This document shows positions 12,013 to 22,325 of a stretch of 64,000 nucleotides of DNA, piece after piece; the stretch's first letter is position 1, and each line of letters starts with the position of its first letter. The notes beneath the pieces were generated by a model. The model saw only the letters and a list, made by a program, of their open reading frames with translations. It was not told where the DNA came from and made no database searches. The position numbers were made by a program, and so were the translations under genes. The stretch is from Arbacia lixula (taxonomy: Eukaryota > Echinodermata > Echinoidea > Arbacioida > Arbaciidae), in assembly GCA_963669155.1 (NCBI GenBank), contig OZ022589.1, positions 16,592,176 to 16,656,175 on the forward strand, given 5' to 3'.

Positions 12013-12260
12013 TGCCCTACTCTGACAAAAGGAAGCAACTAACAAAATAGAGTTTTGTTTGTAAATGAGCGAAATGTGTCTTTCACTTTCATTGGCATCA
12101 GTGCAAAACCACATCATGTTAGATTGAATATCTCGCAGCAAGATGATTATTTCTCGTCCAGATTTTGGCCGTATGTAGGAAATGATGGGTACAAGCTAAG
12201 AATAGTAATAACCCAGATTTGAGTGATTTGTCACTTGCTTCCTTTTGTCAGAGTAGGGCA
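12013..12260. repeat. Fold-back MITE (TGCCCTACT family), copy 2
   Basis: Terminal inverted repeats are TGCCCTACTCTGACAAAAGG on the left and CCTTTTGTCAGAGTAGGGCA on the right, continuing into AAGCAA/TTGCTT. No coding capacity. It is better preserved than the copy at 148-522. Confidence 0.8.
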
Positions 12261-12269
12261 GTAACTACT

Positions 12270-12352
12270 CTTTCTTCTTCTTTTCCTCCTCCTCTCCTCG
12301 GCCTTATCCTCATCCTTTTCCTCCTCCTCCTCCTCCTCAATAGACAAATCAT
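12270..12352. repeat. CTT/CTC pyrimidine microsatellite
   Basis: Interrupted TTC and CTC triplets, including five consecutive CTC units, between two MITEs. Confidence 0.8.
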
Positions 12353-12369
12353 CTTCTTTTTTCTTGAAT

Positions 12370-12821
12370 AGTCCACCCTGAATTTAGGTTGGTTTCAATA
12401 AAAGCAGAATCATGAAAGAAACATGTTGGTGAATGTTTGATGGAAATCCGTCAGAGGATAAAAACAAATTATGATCTTTTAAAGTTTTGATTTTGTGATG
12501 TCACATGCAAGGTGCTCTCCCAAAATGTTGTGTACAATTTTTTTGTTTAAATGTCTCGAAAGGATATGCATAATTTTACTTCTCCGTATGCATTTGATAC
12601 ATCACTAGAAACACGTCTTTACACACATAGGCCTACTCATCAAACATTGAAAAAGAGCAATTTATGGAATCAGACAGCCTCGCACTTGCCGTCACAAAAC
12701 TAAAATTTTATAATATCATAACTTTCTTATCCTTTGACGGATTTTCGTAAAACCTTAACAAATCTGTTTATCATAATTACTTCTGCTTGTATTAAAACCA
12801 ACTCAACTTCAGAGTGGACTT
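12370..12821. repeat. Fold-back MITE (AGTCCACYCTGAA family)
   Basis: The left end AGTCCACCCTGAATTTAGGTTGG and the right end, whose inverse reads AGTCCACTCTGAAGTTGAGTTGG, are about 40-bp terminal inverted repeats (continuing TTTCAATAAAAGCAGAA / TTTTAATACAAGCAGAA). The internal 370 bp has no coding signature. A partial relative starts near 32970 (TTGGCTTCAATAAAAG). Confidence 0.75.
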
Positions 12822-13851
12822 TCCCTTTAATCTCTTTCACATTCCCACCGTTTCCTTCTGCCTTTTCTCTCTATCTTCTTCTGTTTCTTGTTCTCGTTTC
12901 CTCCGTCTTATTCTTCCTATAATTAACCTCTTGTTTTTCTTGTACGTAACTTGTAGCCTATCTATGTTTCTTCTTGTCCCTTCTCTTCCTCTTCCTCCCT
13001 TCTTCTCCTTCTCTAGTCGAGTGACACTTTCCCTTTTTATGCCAAGGATCATCATATGCACGTTCAGCCTTGCAATAATTTCAAAAAGGATGTAAACATA
13101 ACATTAACAAATAACTTTAACGTTGAATATATTCATATCAATTTAGACGGCTAGTTTGGGGGAACTTTGCAATACGGGCCATCTTTTTCACAACTGAAAA
13201 TTGTAATATGTTCCATGTATACAGACGTAATTTCTGGGTGAAAGTGTATATTTTCGTGTCCCTACTAAAGTTCCGTGTGATAATTTCATCAGATATTGAG
13301 CATTTAACATATCAAATGATGCTCATTGTACTTTGATTTATTCCGAAACCGATCAATAAGCCAGTTCGTAATTACAATTTGCGCATGAGCAGATGAAGGT
13401 CATAGTGACCAAACCAGCTTGTTGGTTTTTAAAACACTGAGATAAGCATCATCATTAATAAGTTATTTGAGAATATGCTTGTTATCCAAGTTATAAAAGA
13501 ACACCAAGGTGTTCAATCATGGGGTATTTGACAACAGGCCAAACGACAACAATTAGTTTACAATAAACAATGTAATAGAAGCTTTCCCAATTGTTCACAG
13601 ACCGTAGCCTACTATTCTTGTCACCTGTTTTGAGATGGTTCCTTTATTAGAGGTTGAATATCGCAAATTGCTCTGTCGGGTAAGCACATTACGTAACATC
13701 TCCTTTTGAAATGATATATTAATCAACTGCTTATCCTAATGAAAAAGGGAAAGGTCATAGTGACCAAACTTGCTCCGGAGCTAACTACGAACTGGTGTAT
13801 TCCCACTGCAACCACACACAGCCGCTTCGCTGCTGCTATACGCTAGCCCGT
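12822..13851. other. Pyrimidine-rich then AT-rich non-coding DNA
   Basis: 12830-13030 is CT-rich low-complexity sequence that opens frames on both strands by composition. The remainder shows no exon or repeat that I can define. Confidence 0.45.
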
Positions 13852-14164
13852 GCTTTTCTCCCCGCGAGTTGCTCGGGCAATCAGCTCCGTAACGGTCAGC
13901 TCCGTCACACTCCACCATTTGTGTGACGGAGATAACGATTGTGTGACGGAGCTGAAGAAATATATTTGTTAAATTTCTTAAATTATTAAGTTTCTTTGTA
14001 GGTATGACTTGTGAATATATATATAAGTAATACTAGAAGACATAATTGAGGTGAACTGAATTATATTTTTGTACTTGTCTATGTAAATTCTTCTGCCTCT
14101 TCTGCCATGTGACGGAGCTGACCGTTACGGAGCTGATGCCCGAGCGACTCACGGGGAGAAAAGC
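13852..14164. repeat. Fold-back MITE carrying CAGCTCCGTCAC repeats
   Basis: About 55-bp terminal inverted repeats: GCTTTTCTCCCCGCGAGT with CAGCTCCGTAACGGTCAGCT on the left, and the inverse ending GGGGAGAAAAGC on the right. The word CAGCTCCGTCAC or its inverse recurs inside, and stray related copies lie at about 14310-14345 and 14668. Non-autonomous by size. Confidence 0.8.
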
Positions 14165-15061
14165 TGAAAAATGATAACAAAAAGGAGTCTTTAAAAAGTA
14201 AAGTATTCTGAACTAATAACTTATGCACCAATAGAGAGTTGGGTTTAATATTATGGTATTAAGTATTAATGAGCAAGTTGTAATATATACAGTGGAAATC
14301 TGCAATCCCCCATCATCTCCGTCACACTCTATCAGCTCCGTCACGGTGGTATCTAATCTTGAAAAATGTGGTAAAGACTTAAAAAACTTATACGATTTTG
14401 ATTTACAAAATGAAATCAAAGTGCCACCCTTTGATTAATTTATCAGACTTTTTTCAATCTCAGTGGTATGTACTCATGAAAGTGAATGGAAAGACATTTT
14501 TTTTCGTGAAATTCGCAATTTAGTGCTGTGGCGTGGTTTTATAGATTAACAAACAAAAAAAAACTATTGACCGTGATTTGACTACGACTTTCTGTTCATG
14601 GAATATAAGGACTGTGATGTATGAACTTAATTGTAAAAACAATGCAAAATATTGTGCAGACCTTTCGAGACGGAGCTGACTCAAATTCAGCGAGTGTTGT
14701 GAAAAGAGCACAAATATAGTAAGTTAGTCCCCCAAAATAGCGTGCTAAACCATATTTCCATTTTCAGGGATAGGTAGGCCTATCAATATAAAAACACTGA
14801 TAGGAATCATGGATGAGCTGTTTGGATTTCCTTGGTGCCTATATCTCTGAAAATATACACTTTCTGACTATTCACCCTTCTTTCTTATATAGGCCTAGGC
14901 CTACTTATTGCTAACATGCCGAATAGGCTACCATTTATTGCTCTGAAGTAGGCCTACATCAATAAGGCTCAGTTCTCTAACGTCCTCCTCCTTCTCTTTC
15001 CTCTTGTACTGTACTGTTTGTTCTTTTCTTCTATATATATGTATAGTTGTTCTTCTCAGGA
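14165..15061. other. Non-coding stretch
   Basis: Scattered GGAGCTGA-type words from the neighbouring element family; otherwise nothing recognised. Confidence 0.4.
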
Positions 15062-15135
15062 GGGTATTTTAGATTTTTATTTTAGATATTTTAGATATTT
15101 TAGGTATTTTAGATATTTTAGGGCATTTTAGATTG
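15062..15135. repeat. TATTTTAGA minisatellite
   Basis: About seven imperfect 9-10-bp units of the form ATATTTTAG in tandem. Confidence 0.85.
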
Positions 15136-15245
15136 GGCACATTGAAGAAGATGTACCCAGAGCATCACTTGTCTACTATTTTGGACTTACACTGTTACAG
15201 ATCTGACGTGAATACATGACAAGCGCTTGATATGTTTGTATGCAC

Positions 15246-15427
15246 GTAACTTTCTTATGAAATGTTTACCGGAATACTAGTAAGCAACTTACAGCAGCCC
15301 CCCCCCCCCCCCGTAAAACTTTCTTACGAAATGTTTACCGGAATACCTGTACTAGGAAGCAACTTACAGCAGCCCCCCCCCCTCCCCCCTCCCCCCTCTC
15401 CCCCCCCCCCCCCCCCCTCCCCCCGTC
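15246..15427. repeat. Tandem duplication ending in poly-C tracts
   Basis: A unit running from GTAACTTTCTTATGAAATGTT through CAACTTACAGCAGCCCC occurs twice (15246-15312 and 15313-15427). Each ends in a C run. The second has expanded into about 65 bases of C with a few T and G. Confidence 0.85.
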
Positions 15428-15839
15428 CCCCCTCCGTGCAGGCGGGCGGGGGTGTGCTGATGAGCTGGGGTGGCTGGGTAATGATATGCAGTCACTTCCG
15501 AACCACGTTGATGTTTACACAACTTTTATACCGATTTTGTGGATGTTGCCACATTACTAATATTTTGATTGTCTCCTCATAATGAACGAAGTAACTAGGA
15601 CAATTCCTAAAATGTGCACACCCCAATGTATAATTGTACAGAAACCACGCCCACACGTGCGTGGGCCGGTCTTGTAAACACATGTGATTGTTATGCAGTT
15701 CGAGTCATTATGCATCATAAACATTCACTAAAATGCATAATATATGCTGACGTTTGATGTGACGACCCTGTTGACATTATTTACACTACATGCACAAGTG
15801 AAGTACGCATGCACAAGCAAGCTAACCGCGCTACACGCT

Positions 15840-16158
15840 GGTACATGGTAAGCAAGGCGTGAACACAGTGAACTTCATTCATTTCCATCACAGATTGGCC
15901 TAGCTCGCCAACAGCATCACACACCGTACACAACTAGTGTAGTAGTATTCTGTGTGTCCATTGCATAACAACAACGACGCCCGAACACAAGCTCGTGGAC
16001 TAGATTTTGCTCACGTATTTATGCGAAAATCTGGATAACTGGATCATACTCTTGGAATTGAAGATTGGATTTGAGGGATATTACCACACAAACTGTTGCT
16101 GAACCAGATTGAGCGAAACATCTGCACTGCCAAGCCCCAAGGCATAGCCATTTACCAT
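15840..16158 (+). promoter_or_regulatory. Candidate untranslated first exon with strong donor
   Basis: A stretch of mixed, non-repetitive sequence ends at a near-ideal donor, GTAAGTAG, at 16159. No long frame crosses it, so if real it is a 5'UTR exon on the plus strand. The only plus-strand gene seen downstream is the MRL adaptor at 50.7 kb, whose first recognised exon begins with an acceptor and so needs an upstream exon. The link is speculative. Confidence 0.25.
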
Positions 16159-16404
16159 GTAAGTAGAATCAAGTCGATGTCGTGATACGATAAGAATCTT
16201 GGTACTTCGGTTGAACACGATTTCTCGCACACTCGATTACTGTGGTAGGACTACTGCTGCTGTCGGTGCACTCATAGCAGGCCATGCCAAGCCCAAGGGC
16301 AGGCGGTGATGTGATGTTATATTAATGGTACTGGTAGGGTGACTCGGGTCTAGATCTACGTGGTATAAATGTCTTTCGCTTTGCTTTGATGTGAAAGGTT
16401 ATGA

Positions 16405-16475
16405 AAGGAATGAATGATTGGATGGATGAATGAATGAATGAAAGAATGAATGAATAAATTAATTAATAAATTGGA
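16405..16475. repeat. GAAT tetranucleotide microsatellite
   Basis: Runs of GAATGAAT and TTAATAAATT followed by GAGTTTATTGTCC. The layout resembles the microsatellite tail of a LINE or SINE read on the minus strand, but no body could be identified. Confidence 0.6.
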
Positions 16476-16794
16476 ATTAAATGAATTGAGTTTATTGTCC
16501 AAAACAGTCACATAAAGAAAAGCATGTGGTATTGATTAACACTATTTTGTGTAAATTGACATTTTATTGTATTCAGAAAGTATGGACAGTAGAGCTATAG
16601 TCTAAATGTGTGGGGTTATTTATCAGTTGATTTTGTTGATTGTTTTTAATTATGAAGTAATGCAAGTGAAGAAATGGGAAGGAATCTATTCCCTATTGTA
16701 AATTATTTCATGCAAACTAGATGATTACCTTATTGTTTGTCATTCTGAATATTCTGTATAAAAAATGAAATCATCGTTTACAAATGGTTTGTTG

Positions 16795-16885
16795 GTCTAT
16801 GAGTTGTTGCTACCCGGACAAATCTCGAACAAGCTTGGGGGTTACCAATTGTAACATATTGTTTGAATGACGTGCATACAATTTG
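16795..16885. repeat. Fragment of a dispersed repeat (GTTGCTAC-GACAAA family)
   Basis: The ordered words GTTGTTGCTACC, GGACAAAT, AAGCTTG, GGTTACCA and TAACATATTGTTTGAAT recur in related order at about 38275-38345 and in the loop of the element at 62602-63144. Confidence 0.55.
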
Positions 16886-17031
16886 CATAATGAAAATGGT
16901 CTATTTTCCAACAAGAAATATTGAAGATCTGTAAGGTACATTGTAAAATATGTTTGAGGTGCGGCACTCCCTCTATCAGCCACACTGTATTTGATGATTG
17001 CATTCACAGAATTATGCATTTATAAGTTTAT

Positions 17032-17036
17032 GATTG
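17032..17036. other. Target site duplication, left (GATTG)
   Basis: GATTG directly precedes the left LTR and also directly follows the right LTR at 22321-22325. A 5-bp duplication fits Ty3/Gypsy integration. Confidence 0.85.
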
Positions 17037-17209
17037 TAAATGAGTCTGTAAACTCTTTGCTTCGAGCTACTGAATGCTCAAGTTCAATGTCAAGTAGATT
17101 GCGTCGCTCAGGCTAGCAATGTTGACAATCTGCATTGCAGGAGGTGAAAAGAAACAGGAATCATGCTAACAGTAATATATAACATTAAACATATTTACAA
17201 GTTCCTCTA
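17037..17209 (-). repeat. 3' LTR of the retrotransposon (173 bp)
   Basis: Base-for-base the same as 22148-22320 by direct reading. On the element strand it starts TAGAGGAACTTG and ends GACTCATTTA, so it lacks the usual TG...CA ends. A TATA-like stretch (TTATATATTA on the element strand) lies near 17175-17182. Confidence 0.95.
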
Positions 17210-17222
17210 TGCCCCCCCAGTC
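17210..17222 (-). other. Polypurine tract
   Basis: On the element strand ACTGGGGGGGCA, with seven consecutive G, directly precedes the 3' LTR. This is the expected plus-strand primer site. Confidence 0.8.
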
Positions 17223-17286
17223 TTTGAGTTATTCAATGTCCTTTCAAACATCAAAGAGTAAATCCTGGTGTATGAACACACAGCTG

Positions 17287-20200
17287 CTACATGTCGGGGA
17301 CCGTAGTAGACCGGAGGCGAGCAGAACGGCGGGGTCCATGGGCAGAGGGTACCGAGGAGGTGTCTGGGGCGTGGCGTTCTTTAAGGCCAGGTGAGTTGTG
17401 GGGGAGGAGAGACCTGAGGGCCCTGGGAAGTCGGCTCGGCGGGTCCGGTGGTGGGCAGGTAGGTTCCGGAGGAGGTGGGGGCGGGCATACCTCAGCTGGC
17501 AATGGAGAGGGCGGGGCGGCCTGAGGGGCATCTGGTGGAGGTGGCGTGAGGTGCACTGAGGTGGTGGGGTCCCCAGGGGCAGGTTGGTGGGGAGGTTCAG
17601 AAGTACCCGAAGGTGGCCTGCTAGGGGAGGTCGGGAGCATGCCGAGTGGTGCACGAGGGATGACAGGCGTGTACTTCCTCAGGAATCGCCTGTTGCGCAG
17701 GGTGACACGACCAGAACCATCAACGCGCACTACGTACTGGTCAAATTGCCGGACTTCAACGATGATCCCAGTCTTGTCCCATTTGGTAGGGTGGGGGCCA
17801 GTCTGGTTTTGTATGCGGACGGAGTCCCCAACAGTTAGTGGGGGAAGGTGCCGCGTGTGGGCGGAGAGGCGTTCGGCGGCCCGCATGTGTCGGTTTCGTA
17901 GGGCCTCCTCCCGAGTAAGGAGAGTGTCCCGCCAGGTGGGGTGAGGGCTGTATCTCCCAGGGTAGATAGGGATGAAGTCCCGAATAGGCCGCCCAAAGAC
18001 ACACATTGCGGGTGACAGGCCTGTGTCCCTATCTGGCGTGTTGCGATATTGAAGGATGGCGCGCTGGAACCCATCAGAGTTGAGTCTCCCATCGGCGGTG
18101 ACATTGCTGGTAAGGAGGCGTTTGGCAGTCTTCACACCTACCTCAGCACGGCAGTTGCTGTGGGGGAAGGCAACTGAAGAGATCCGGTGGCGTACGCCCC
18201 AGTTGCGGAGGAAGGTGGAGGTGGCGGAGGACGTGAATTCAGGCCCCCCGTCAGATGACAGTTCATCGCTGATGCCATAGGTGACGAAGACACGACGGAG
18301 GGCAGTGATGAGTCCGTTTGCCCCAGCAGCAGTCTCTTCAACAATCGGCCAATTGCTGTACCTGTCAACGATGACTAGGTAGTGATGGCCCTGGAAGTGG
18401 AAGTAGTCAGCAGCAATGCACTGGAATGGGTAGGCCGGGGAAACGGGCGGAGTGGGGGGTGCAGCTGGTTGAGAGGGTGCCATACGGTTGCAGGGAGAAC
18501 ATTGTGACCGTATCTCAGTGATGGCTGGGGTCATCCCAGGCCAGAAGACCGAGGACTCTGCCCGGGAACACATTTGGGTGACGCCCTGATGTGCAGAGTG
18601 TAAGGCCTGGAGTACGCGGTCTCGAAGGGAGGGGGGAATGACAACGCGATCACGGTATAGAGCCACGCCATCGAAGCTAGAGAGGAAGTCTCTGTACTGG
18701 TGGTATTGGCGGAGTTCCGGTGGGAGATGATGGCGTTGTTCAGGGAAGCCGTCTTCGATGATTTGCAGTAGTGCAGACATGGAAGGGTCATCCGAGGTGG
18801 CTAGGCGAACTGCGTCCCAAGTGACAGTTTTGATGATTTCCGTCGGTGGTGGGGCCTTCGCTGTGCAGGCCTGGGTAGTGGCAACAGCAGGGGTGCGGAT
18901 GGCATGGAGGAATCCATGAGGTAGTGATTGGGGGGTGGAGGCCGTGTCAAGCATCTGAAAGGCCGCAACGTCATCAGGGAGTGGCAACTGCTGAGGGTCT
19001 CCAACGGGGTGGCGGGAGATGGCGTCAGCAGCAGCGTGGCGGACCCCAGGAATGTGAATCACCCGGAAGCGGTACCGCAGGGACTTCTCTTTCAGGTTAC
19101 GAAGCCGAGGATTGGGGATGTCGTTGAGGGAGCGATCACCAAAAGTCTTGAGGAGGGGCTTGTGGTCAACAGCCACAATGAGGTCGGAGCAGCCAATGAC
19201 AAAGTGACGGGCCTTGTCCAGGGCGTCGACAACTGCAAGGGCCTCACCCTCGATTGGAGCGTAGCGTGATTCGGCGCCTGACGTGAAGCGGCTCCCCACG
19301 AGGGTGATCCTCCAGCCGGATTTGCAGCAGAATGGTTTGAGGGAGGAGCAGGAGCAGTGCTTTTGGAGTAGCCAGAAGCCGATTCCGTCCTTGCTCCAGT
19401 CAGTTGCCAGGCAGGTAGGGCGAGTCTTGTCGAAGATCTCAACTCCCTTGTGGATCTCGCTGATGATCAGATGTTTGGAGTCTTCAAACAGGGTGTTGAG
19501 CTGTGCAGTCCAAACGAAGGGTGTGCCAGGCTTTAGGAGGGCACGGAATGGGAGCATCCGATCTGCAGAAGCGAAGGCATACGACACTTGGTTGATCAGG
19601 CCAAACCAACTACGAATGTCTGTGATGTTGGTCGGTGTGGGGAAATCACGGATGGCTTGCAGGTAACGGGGGCATGGCCGAACAGTGGTCGGTGTGATTT
19701 CGAATCCTGCGAATTCCACAGTCTGTTGCGCGAAGACAAACTTGGAGGGGTTGAGGGTGATGCCGTTTCGTCCGCAGATATCAAGCCATTCCACAGCTTG
19801 GAAGAAGGCCTCTTCAAGCGAGTCAGACCACATGAGTGTGTCGTCGATGCACTTGGTTTTCCGGGGAATATCTGCAACAATTTCATCAAAGCGGCGGCTG
19901 TAGCCATCACCGGAGGCAATGTAACCCTGGGGGGCAACAAGGTACCGATAGCGACCCCAGGGGGTGATGAAAGTGGTAAGGTCCCGGTCACGCTCGTCGA
20001 GGGCTATACTGTGGTAGCCGTTCCACGCATCGAACACCGTCTTGTGGGTATTGGGTGGGATGGCTCTTGCCTGGTGAAATGGAGATTGGGTGTGATGGGT
20101 CTCGCGGACAGCATGTCTGTTGAGTGGCTGGAAGTCAACGGTACGTCTAGGCTTGCCTGATTTCTTGGGGCAGATGACCATCCTGTGACACCACGTCACT

Positions 20201-22089
20201 GGCGTGCCGACCGGGACGGGTTCAATCACCCCAAGGCGGACGTCCTGGTCGAGGCTAGCCTTCACATCATCTTGCCAGTGGACTGGAACGGGTATCGGGG
20301 TGTGGAATGCGACAGGGCGAGCTTCCGGGTCGACCATGAGGCGCATTGGGGGTCCAGACATCATGGGGAGTGACTGATGCTCACATACGTTGAATGAGCT
20401 GCTGGCATAGTAGTCGAGGAGCCAGCGCTCCAGGTTTCCACGGTTCTCCTCAGTGGCGGGGAGGGGCAATGTTGTAGGAAGTGGGGGAGGCATGGTGCGT
20501 GGCGGGCAGTGGCATTGTTGGTCGGACTTGGGTGACGATGAGGTAGAGAGCGAGGCGGTTGTCTGAGAGGCAGGTGACTGTGGGTTGCCGAATGTGGGAA
20601 AATCTTGTGGGATAAGTCCCAAGGCTACACAAGCCTGCCGAGAGAGGAAAAGGCGGCAAGGCACATCACTGAAGTAAACGATCTGGCGGGTCTCCACGGT
20701 TTGTCCCGATGGGGAGACGCCTGAGACTCGGAGTGCCAGGGCACCCACAATGTCAATGCCACTCTCATTGGCTGCAGTCATGCGCATGGTGACAGGGAGC
20801 AGATGAGACCTCTTAAGTCCGAGCTTGGGCAGGAGGGAGGTGCTAGCCAGGCAGGACTGGCAGCCTGTATCTGCCATAGCTGGGCACTCGACGGCAGGTG
20901 TCGGACGAACGAAGCGCGATGACAGTCCAAGAGCCCGGATGTCAGACGGGAGAGCCCGGATACTAATAGTGACGGTGGGCTGTGGGTCAGAAGATCGCTT
21001 CTCCCAGGTATGCAGTAGGTTGTTGTATACATGATGTTCCAGTGGGATGGTGCCACCGGCACCGGGGGATGGGCTGTCAAGTGAGCAAAGCGTGTCGAAA
21101 ATCGCTGTGGCATCGTCTGGTGAGGGTGGTGAGACAGCTGTCGGCGGCCGGCGTTTGCGGGTTTTCCGGCAGACGGCCTCGAAGTGGTGGAGGATGCCAC
21201 ACTTGGAACAGGTGTGGTCAAAGGCTGGGCAGTGCGCCTCCCGTTCTTTCTTGCTGCGTCCATGACCTGGTTTCCCGCAGTGGCCACAGGAGGGTGGCGA
21301 TGGGGTTACCGGATTGGGTGGGCCCGGGACGCGGCTCTTCGTTTGGCGGCGATATGAGCTGGTGATGGCAGCGGTGGCAGCTGGGGCCTCTGCTAGGATG
21401 CGGCTGGCAGATCGTTTTCCACTCTCCTTCGCTTCGACGTAAGCGATAACGTTTTCAAGAGTCATGTCCTGCCTTGTCTCACCCAATATATCTAAGCGTA
21501 TCTCTTCATCTGCCAACCCCCTGAGGAGGGCATCTCTTACCATAGCATCACTGTAGTCCACGTCCCGCTTGCAGGGGCATGTTACCTGGAAGTTGCAAAT
21601 GCCTGCTTGGACACGTAGGCGGGCTGCGAATGCTCGCACAGGTTCATCCCTGTCCTGTCGCATCTGCTGCAGCTGGACCCGCGCGACCATGATGTTCTCC
21701 TGGCGAACTGCGAGTGTTTTCATGCGGGAAAGGACCGTGGACTCGTCTTGAGATGCGAGGGCCCCAAATGTCCTTGTGAGGTCTTTCCTGAGATTATCGT
21801 CGCAGCACTCAAGTAGCTGGTAGATGACATCTGGTCCTGTGAGATGTGTAGCGGCCTTGTAATCAGACCAGCGGAGCAGAAAATAGGCCCATTCTTCGCT
21901 GGATCCTGCAGCTGTGACTGTAGGCCTCTTCACCTTTTCGGCCTTGACTGTGACAGCTGGTGCCCCGGCGGAAGGGGCGGGGTGGGCTGTCCGGGCGTGA
22001 AGGTCGATCAAGCGGGTGAGGACCTCAGCTGGCGTTGTTGCCGGCCAAGTGGTCGTGCAGTCAGGTGCTGGGCAAGGGATGGCAGTCAT
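17287..22089 (-). CDS. Single-frame gag-pol polyprotein, Ty3/Gypsy retrotransposon (1600 aa)
   Basis: Residues 6-36 form a C2H2-like finger (C6, C11, H31, H36). About 60-225 is an alpha-helical gag region. 268-307 holds two zinc knuckles: an irregular one (C268, C271, H276, C287) and a canonical CX2CX4HX4C (C294, C297, H302, C307). The aspartic protease motif ADTG has D407. Reverse transcriptase spans about 600-810, with the active site CIDD (D749, D750) where most relatives have an aromatic first residue. RNase H has D897, E949 and D975. Integrase has an H1164-H1167-C1197-C1200 zinc site, a catalytic triad D1228-X51-D1280-X35-E1316, and a GPY/F-like module near 1430-1473. The last 125 residues are proline-rich with a basic end, and no chromodomain is seen. 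Gag and Pol share one frame with no stop or shift. Only 58 nt separate the LTR from the start codon. All key catalytic residues are present. Confidence 0.96.
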   Translation of the reverse strand: MTAIPCPAPDCTTTWPATTPAEVLTRLIDLHARTAHPAPSAGAPAVTVKAEKVKRPTVTAAGSSEEWAYFLLRWSDYKAATHLTGPDVIYQLLECCDDNLRKDLTRTFGALASQDESTVLSRMKTLAVRQENIMVARVQLQQMRQDRDEPVRAFAARLRVQAGICNFQVTCPCKRDVDYSDAMVRDALLRGLADEEIRLDILGETRQDMTLENVIAYVEAKESGKRSASRILAEAPAATAAITSSYRRQTKSRVPGPPNPVTPSPPSCGHCGKPGHGRSKKEREAHCPAFDHTCSKCGILHHFEAVCRKTRKRRPPTAVSPPSPDDATAIFDTLCSLDSPSPGAGGTIPLEHHVYNNLLHTWEKRSSDPQPTVTISIRALPSDIRALGLSSRFVRPTPAVECPAMADTGCQSCLASTSLLPKLGLKRSHLLPVTMRMTAANESGIDIVGALALRVSGVSPSGQTVETRQIVYFSDVPCRLFLSRQACVALGLIPQDFPTFGNPQSPASQTTASLSTSSSPKSDQQCHCPPRTMPPPLPTTLPLPATEENRGNLERWLLDYYASSSFNVCEHQSLPMMSGPPMRLMVDPEARPVAFHTPIPVPVHWQDDVKASLDQDVRLGVIEPVPVGTPVTWCHRMVICPKKSGKPRRTVDFQPLNRHAVRETHHTQSPFHQARAIPPNTHKTVFDAWNGYHSIALDERDRDLTTFITPWGRYRYLVAPQGYIASGDGYSRRFDEIVADIPRKTKCIDDTLMWSDSLEEAFFQAVEWLDICGRNGITLNPSKFVFAQQTVEFAGFEITPTTVRPCPRYLQAIRDFPTPTNITDIRSWFGLINQVSYAFASADRMLPFRALLKPGTPFVWTAQLNTLFEDSKHLIISEIHKGVEIFDKTRPTCLATDWSKDGIGFWLLQKHCSCSSLKPFCCKSGWRITLVGSRFTSGAESRYAPIEGEALAVVDALDKARHFVIGCSDLIVAVDHKPLLKTFGDRSLNDIPNPRLRNLKEKSLRYRFRVIHIPGVRHAAADAISRHPVGDPQQLPLPDDVAAFQMLDTASTPQSLPHGFLHAIRTPAVATTQACTAKAPPPTEIIKTVTWDAVRLATSDDPSMSALLQIIEDGFPEQRHHLPPELRQYHQYRDFLSSFDGVALYRDRVVIPPSLRDRVLQALHSAHQGVTQMCSRAESSVFWPGMTPAITEIRSQCSPCNRMAPSQPAAPPTPPVSPAYPFQCIAADYFHFQGHHYLVIVDRYSNWPIVEETAAGANGLITALRRVFVTYGISDELSSDGGPEFTSSATSTFLRNWGVRHRISSVAFPHSNCRAEVGVKTAKRLLTSNVTADGRLNSDGFQRAILQYRNTPDRDTGLSPAMCVFGRPIRDFIPIYPGRYSPHPTWRDTLLTREEALRNRHMRAAERLSAHTRHLPPLTVGDSVRIQNQTGPHPTKWDKTGIIVEVRQFDQYVVRVDGSGRVTLRNRRFLRKYTPVIPRAPLGMLPTSPSRPPSGTSEPPHQPAPGDPTTSVHLTPPPPDAPQAAPPSPLPAEVCPPPPPPEPTCPPPDPPSRLPRALRSLLPHNSPGLKERHAPDTSSVPSAHGPRRSARLRSTTVPDM

Positions 22090-22136
22090 GACTGGAATTG
22101 GGGTTTGCCGTCCAAGGAAAGTTTCAAAGCCAAGAT

Positions 22137-22147
22137 GATTGTCAACA
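22137..22147 (-). other. Primer-binding site, probable self-priming type
   Basis: On the element strand TGTTGACAATC abuts the 5' LTR. It does not begin with TGG, as a site for a tRNA 3' CCA end would. It is exactly complementary to GATTGTCAACA inside the same LTR (22241-22231). In the yeast element Tf1 the first 11 nt of the RNA fold back onto such a site and prime reverse transcription; the same use is inferred here. Confidence 0.75.
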
Positions 22148-22320
22148 TAAATGAGTCTGTAAACTCTTTGCTTCGAGCTACTGAATGCTCAAGTTCAATG
22201 TCAAGTAGATTGCGTCGCTCAGGCTAGCAATGTTGACAATCTGCATTGCAGGAGGTGAAAAGAAACAGGAATCATGCTAACAGTAATATATAACATTAAA
22301 CATATTTACAAGTTCCTCTA
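22148..22320 (-). repeat. 5' LTR of the retrotransposon (173 bp)
   Basis: Carries the promoter on the element strand. A TATA-like stretch lies at about 22293-22284. If priming is by the RNA 5' end, transcripts should begin at or next to 22241, where CAGATTG also fits a loose initiator. That splits the LTR into a 79-bp U3 and a 94-bp R-U5. The TATA box would then be about 50 bp upstream, longer than usual. Confidence 0.95.
22231..22241 (-). promoter_or_regulatory. Predicted RNA 5' end and self-primer within the 5' LTR
   Basis: GATTGTCAACA on the element strand is the exact 11-nt complement of the primer-binding site 83 nt downstream. Extending by one base uses the first base of the LTR edge; the next base on each side mismatches, so the match stops at 11-12 nt. 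Confidence 0.6.
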
Positions 22321-22325
22321 GATTG

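Larger units (their letters stand above)
17037..22320 (-). mobile_element. Complete Ty3/Gypsy-class LTR retrotransposon
   Basis: The 5284-bp element lies on the minus strand. In order: 5' LTR 22320-22148, primer-binding site 22147-22137, one gag-pol frame 22089-17287, polypurine tract near 17220-17210, 3' LTR 17209-17037. It is flanked by GATTG on both sides. The two 173-bp LTRs read as identical and the frame is unbroken, so insertion is recent and the copy may be active. Integrase follows RNase H, the Ty3/Gypsy order. The internal region is far richer in G+C than the surrounding host DNA. It inserted between the HYKK and MRL genes, antisense to the latter. Confidence 0.97.

Noticed and set aside
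22137..22147. Reading the primer site as complementary to a tRNA 3' end
   Set aside because: It does not begin with TGG and the tRNA would have to end CAACA, not CCA. The self-complement in the LTR explains it better.
17291..22227. Many open frames on both strands inside the retrotransposon
   Set aside because: They are antisense or shifted readings of the GC-rich gag-pol frame, with proline/arginine-heavy composition and no domains of their own.
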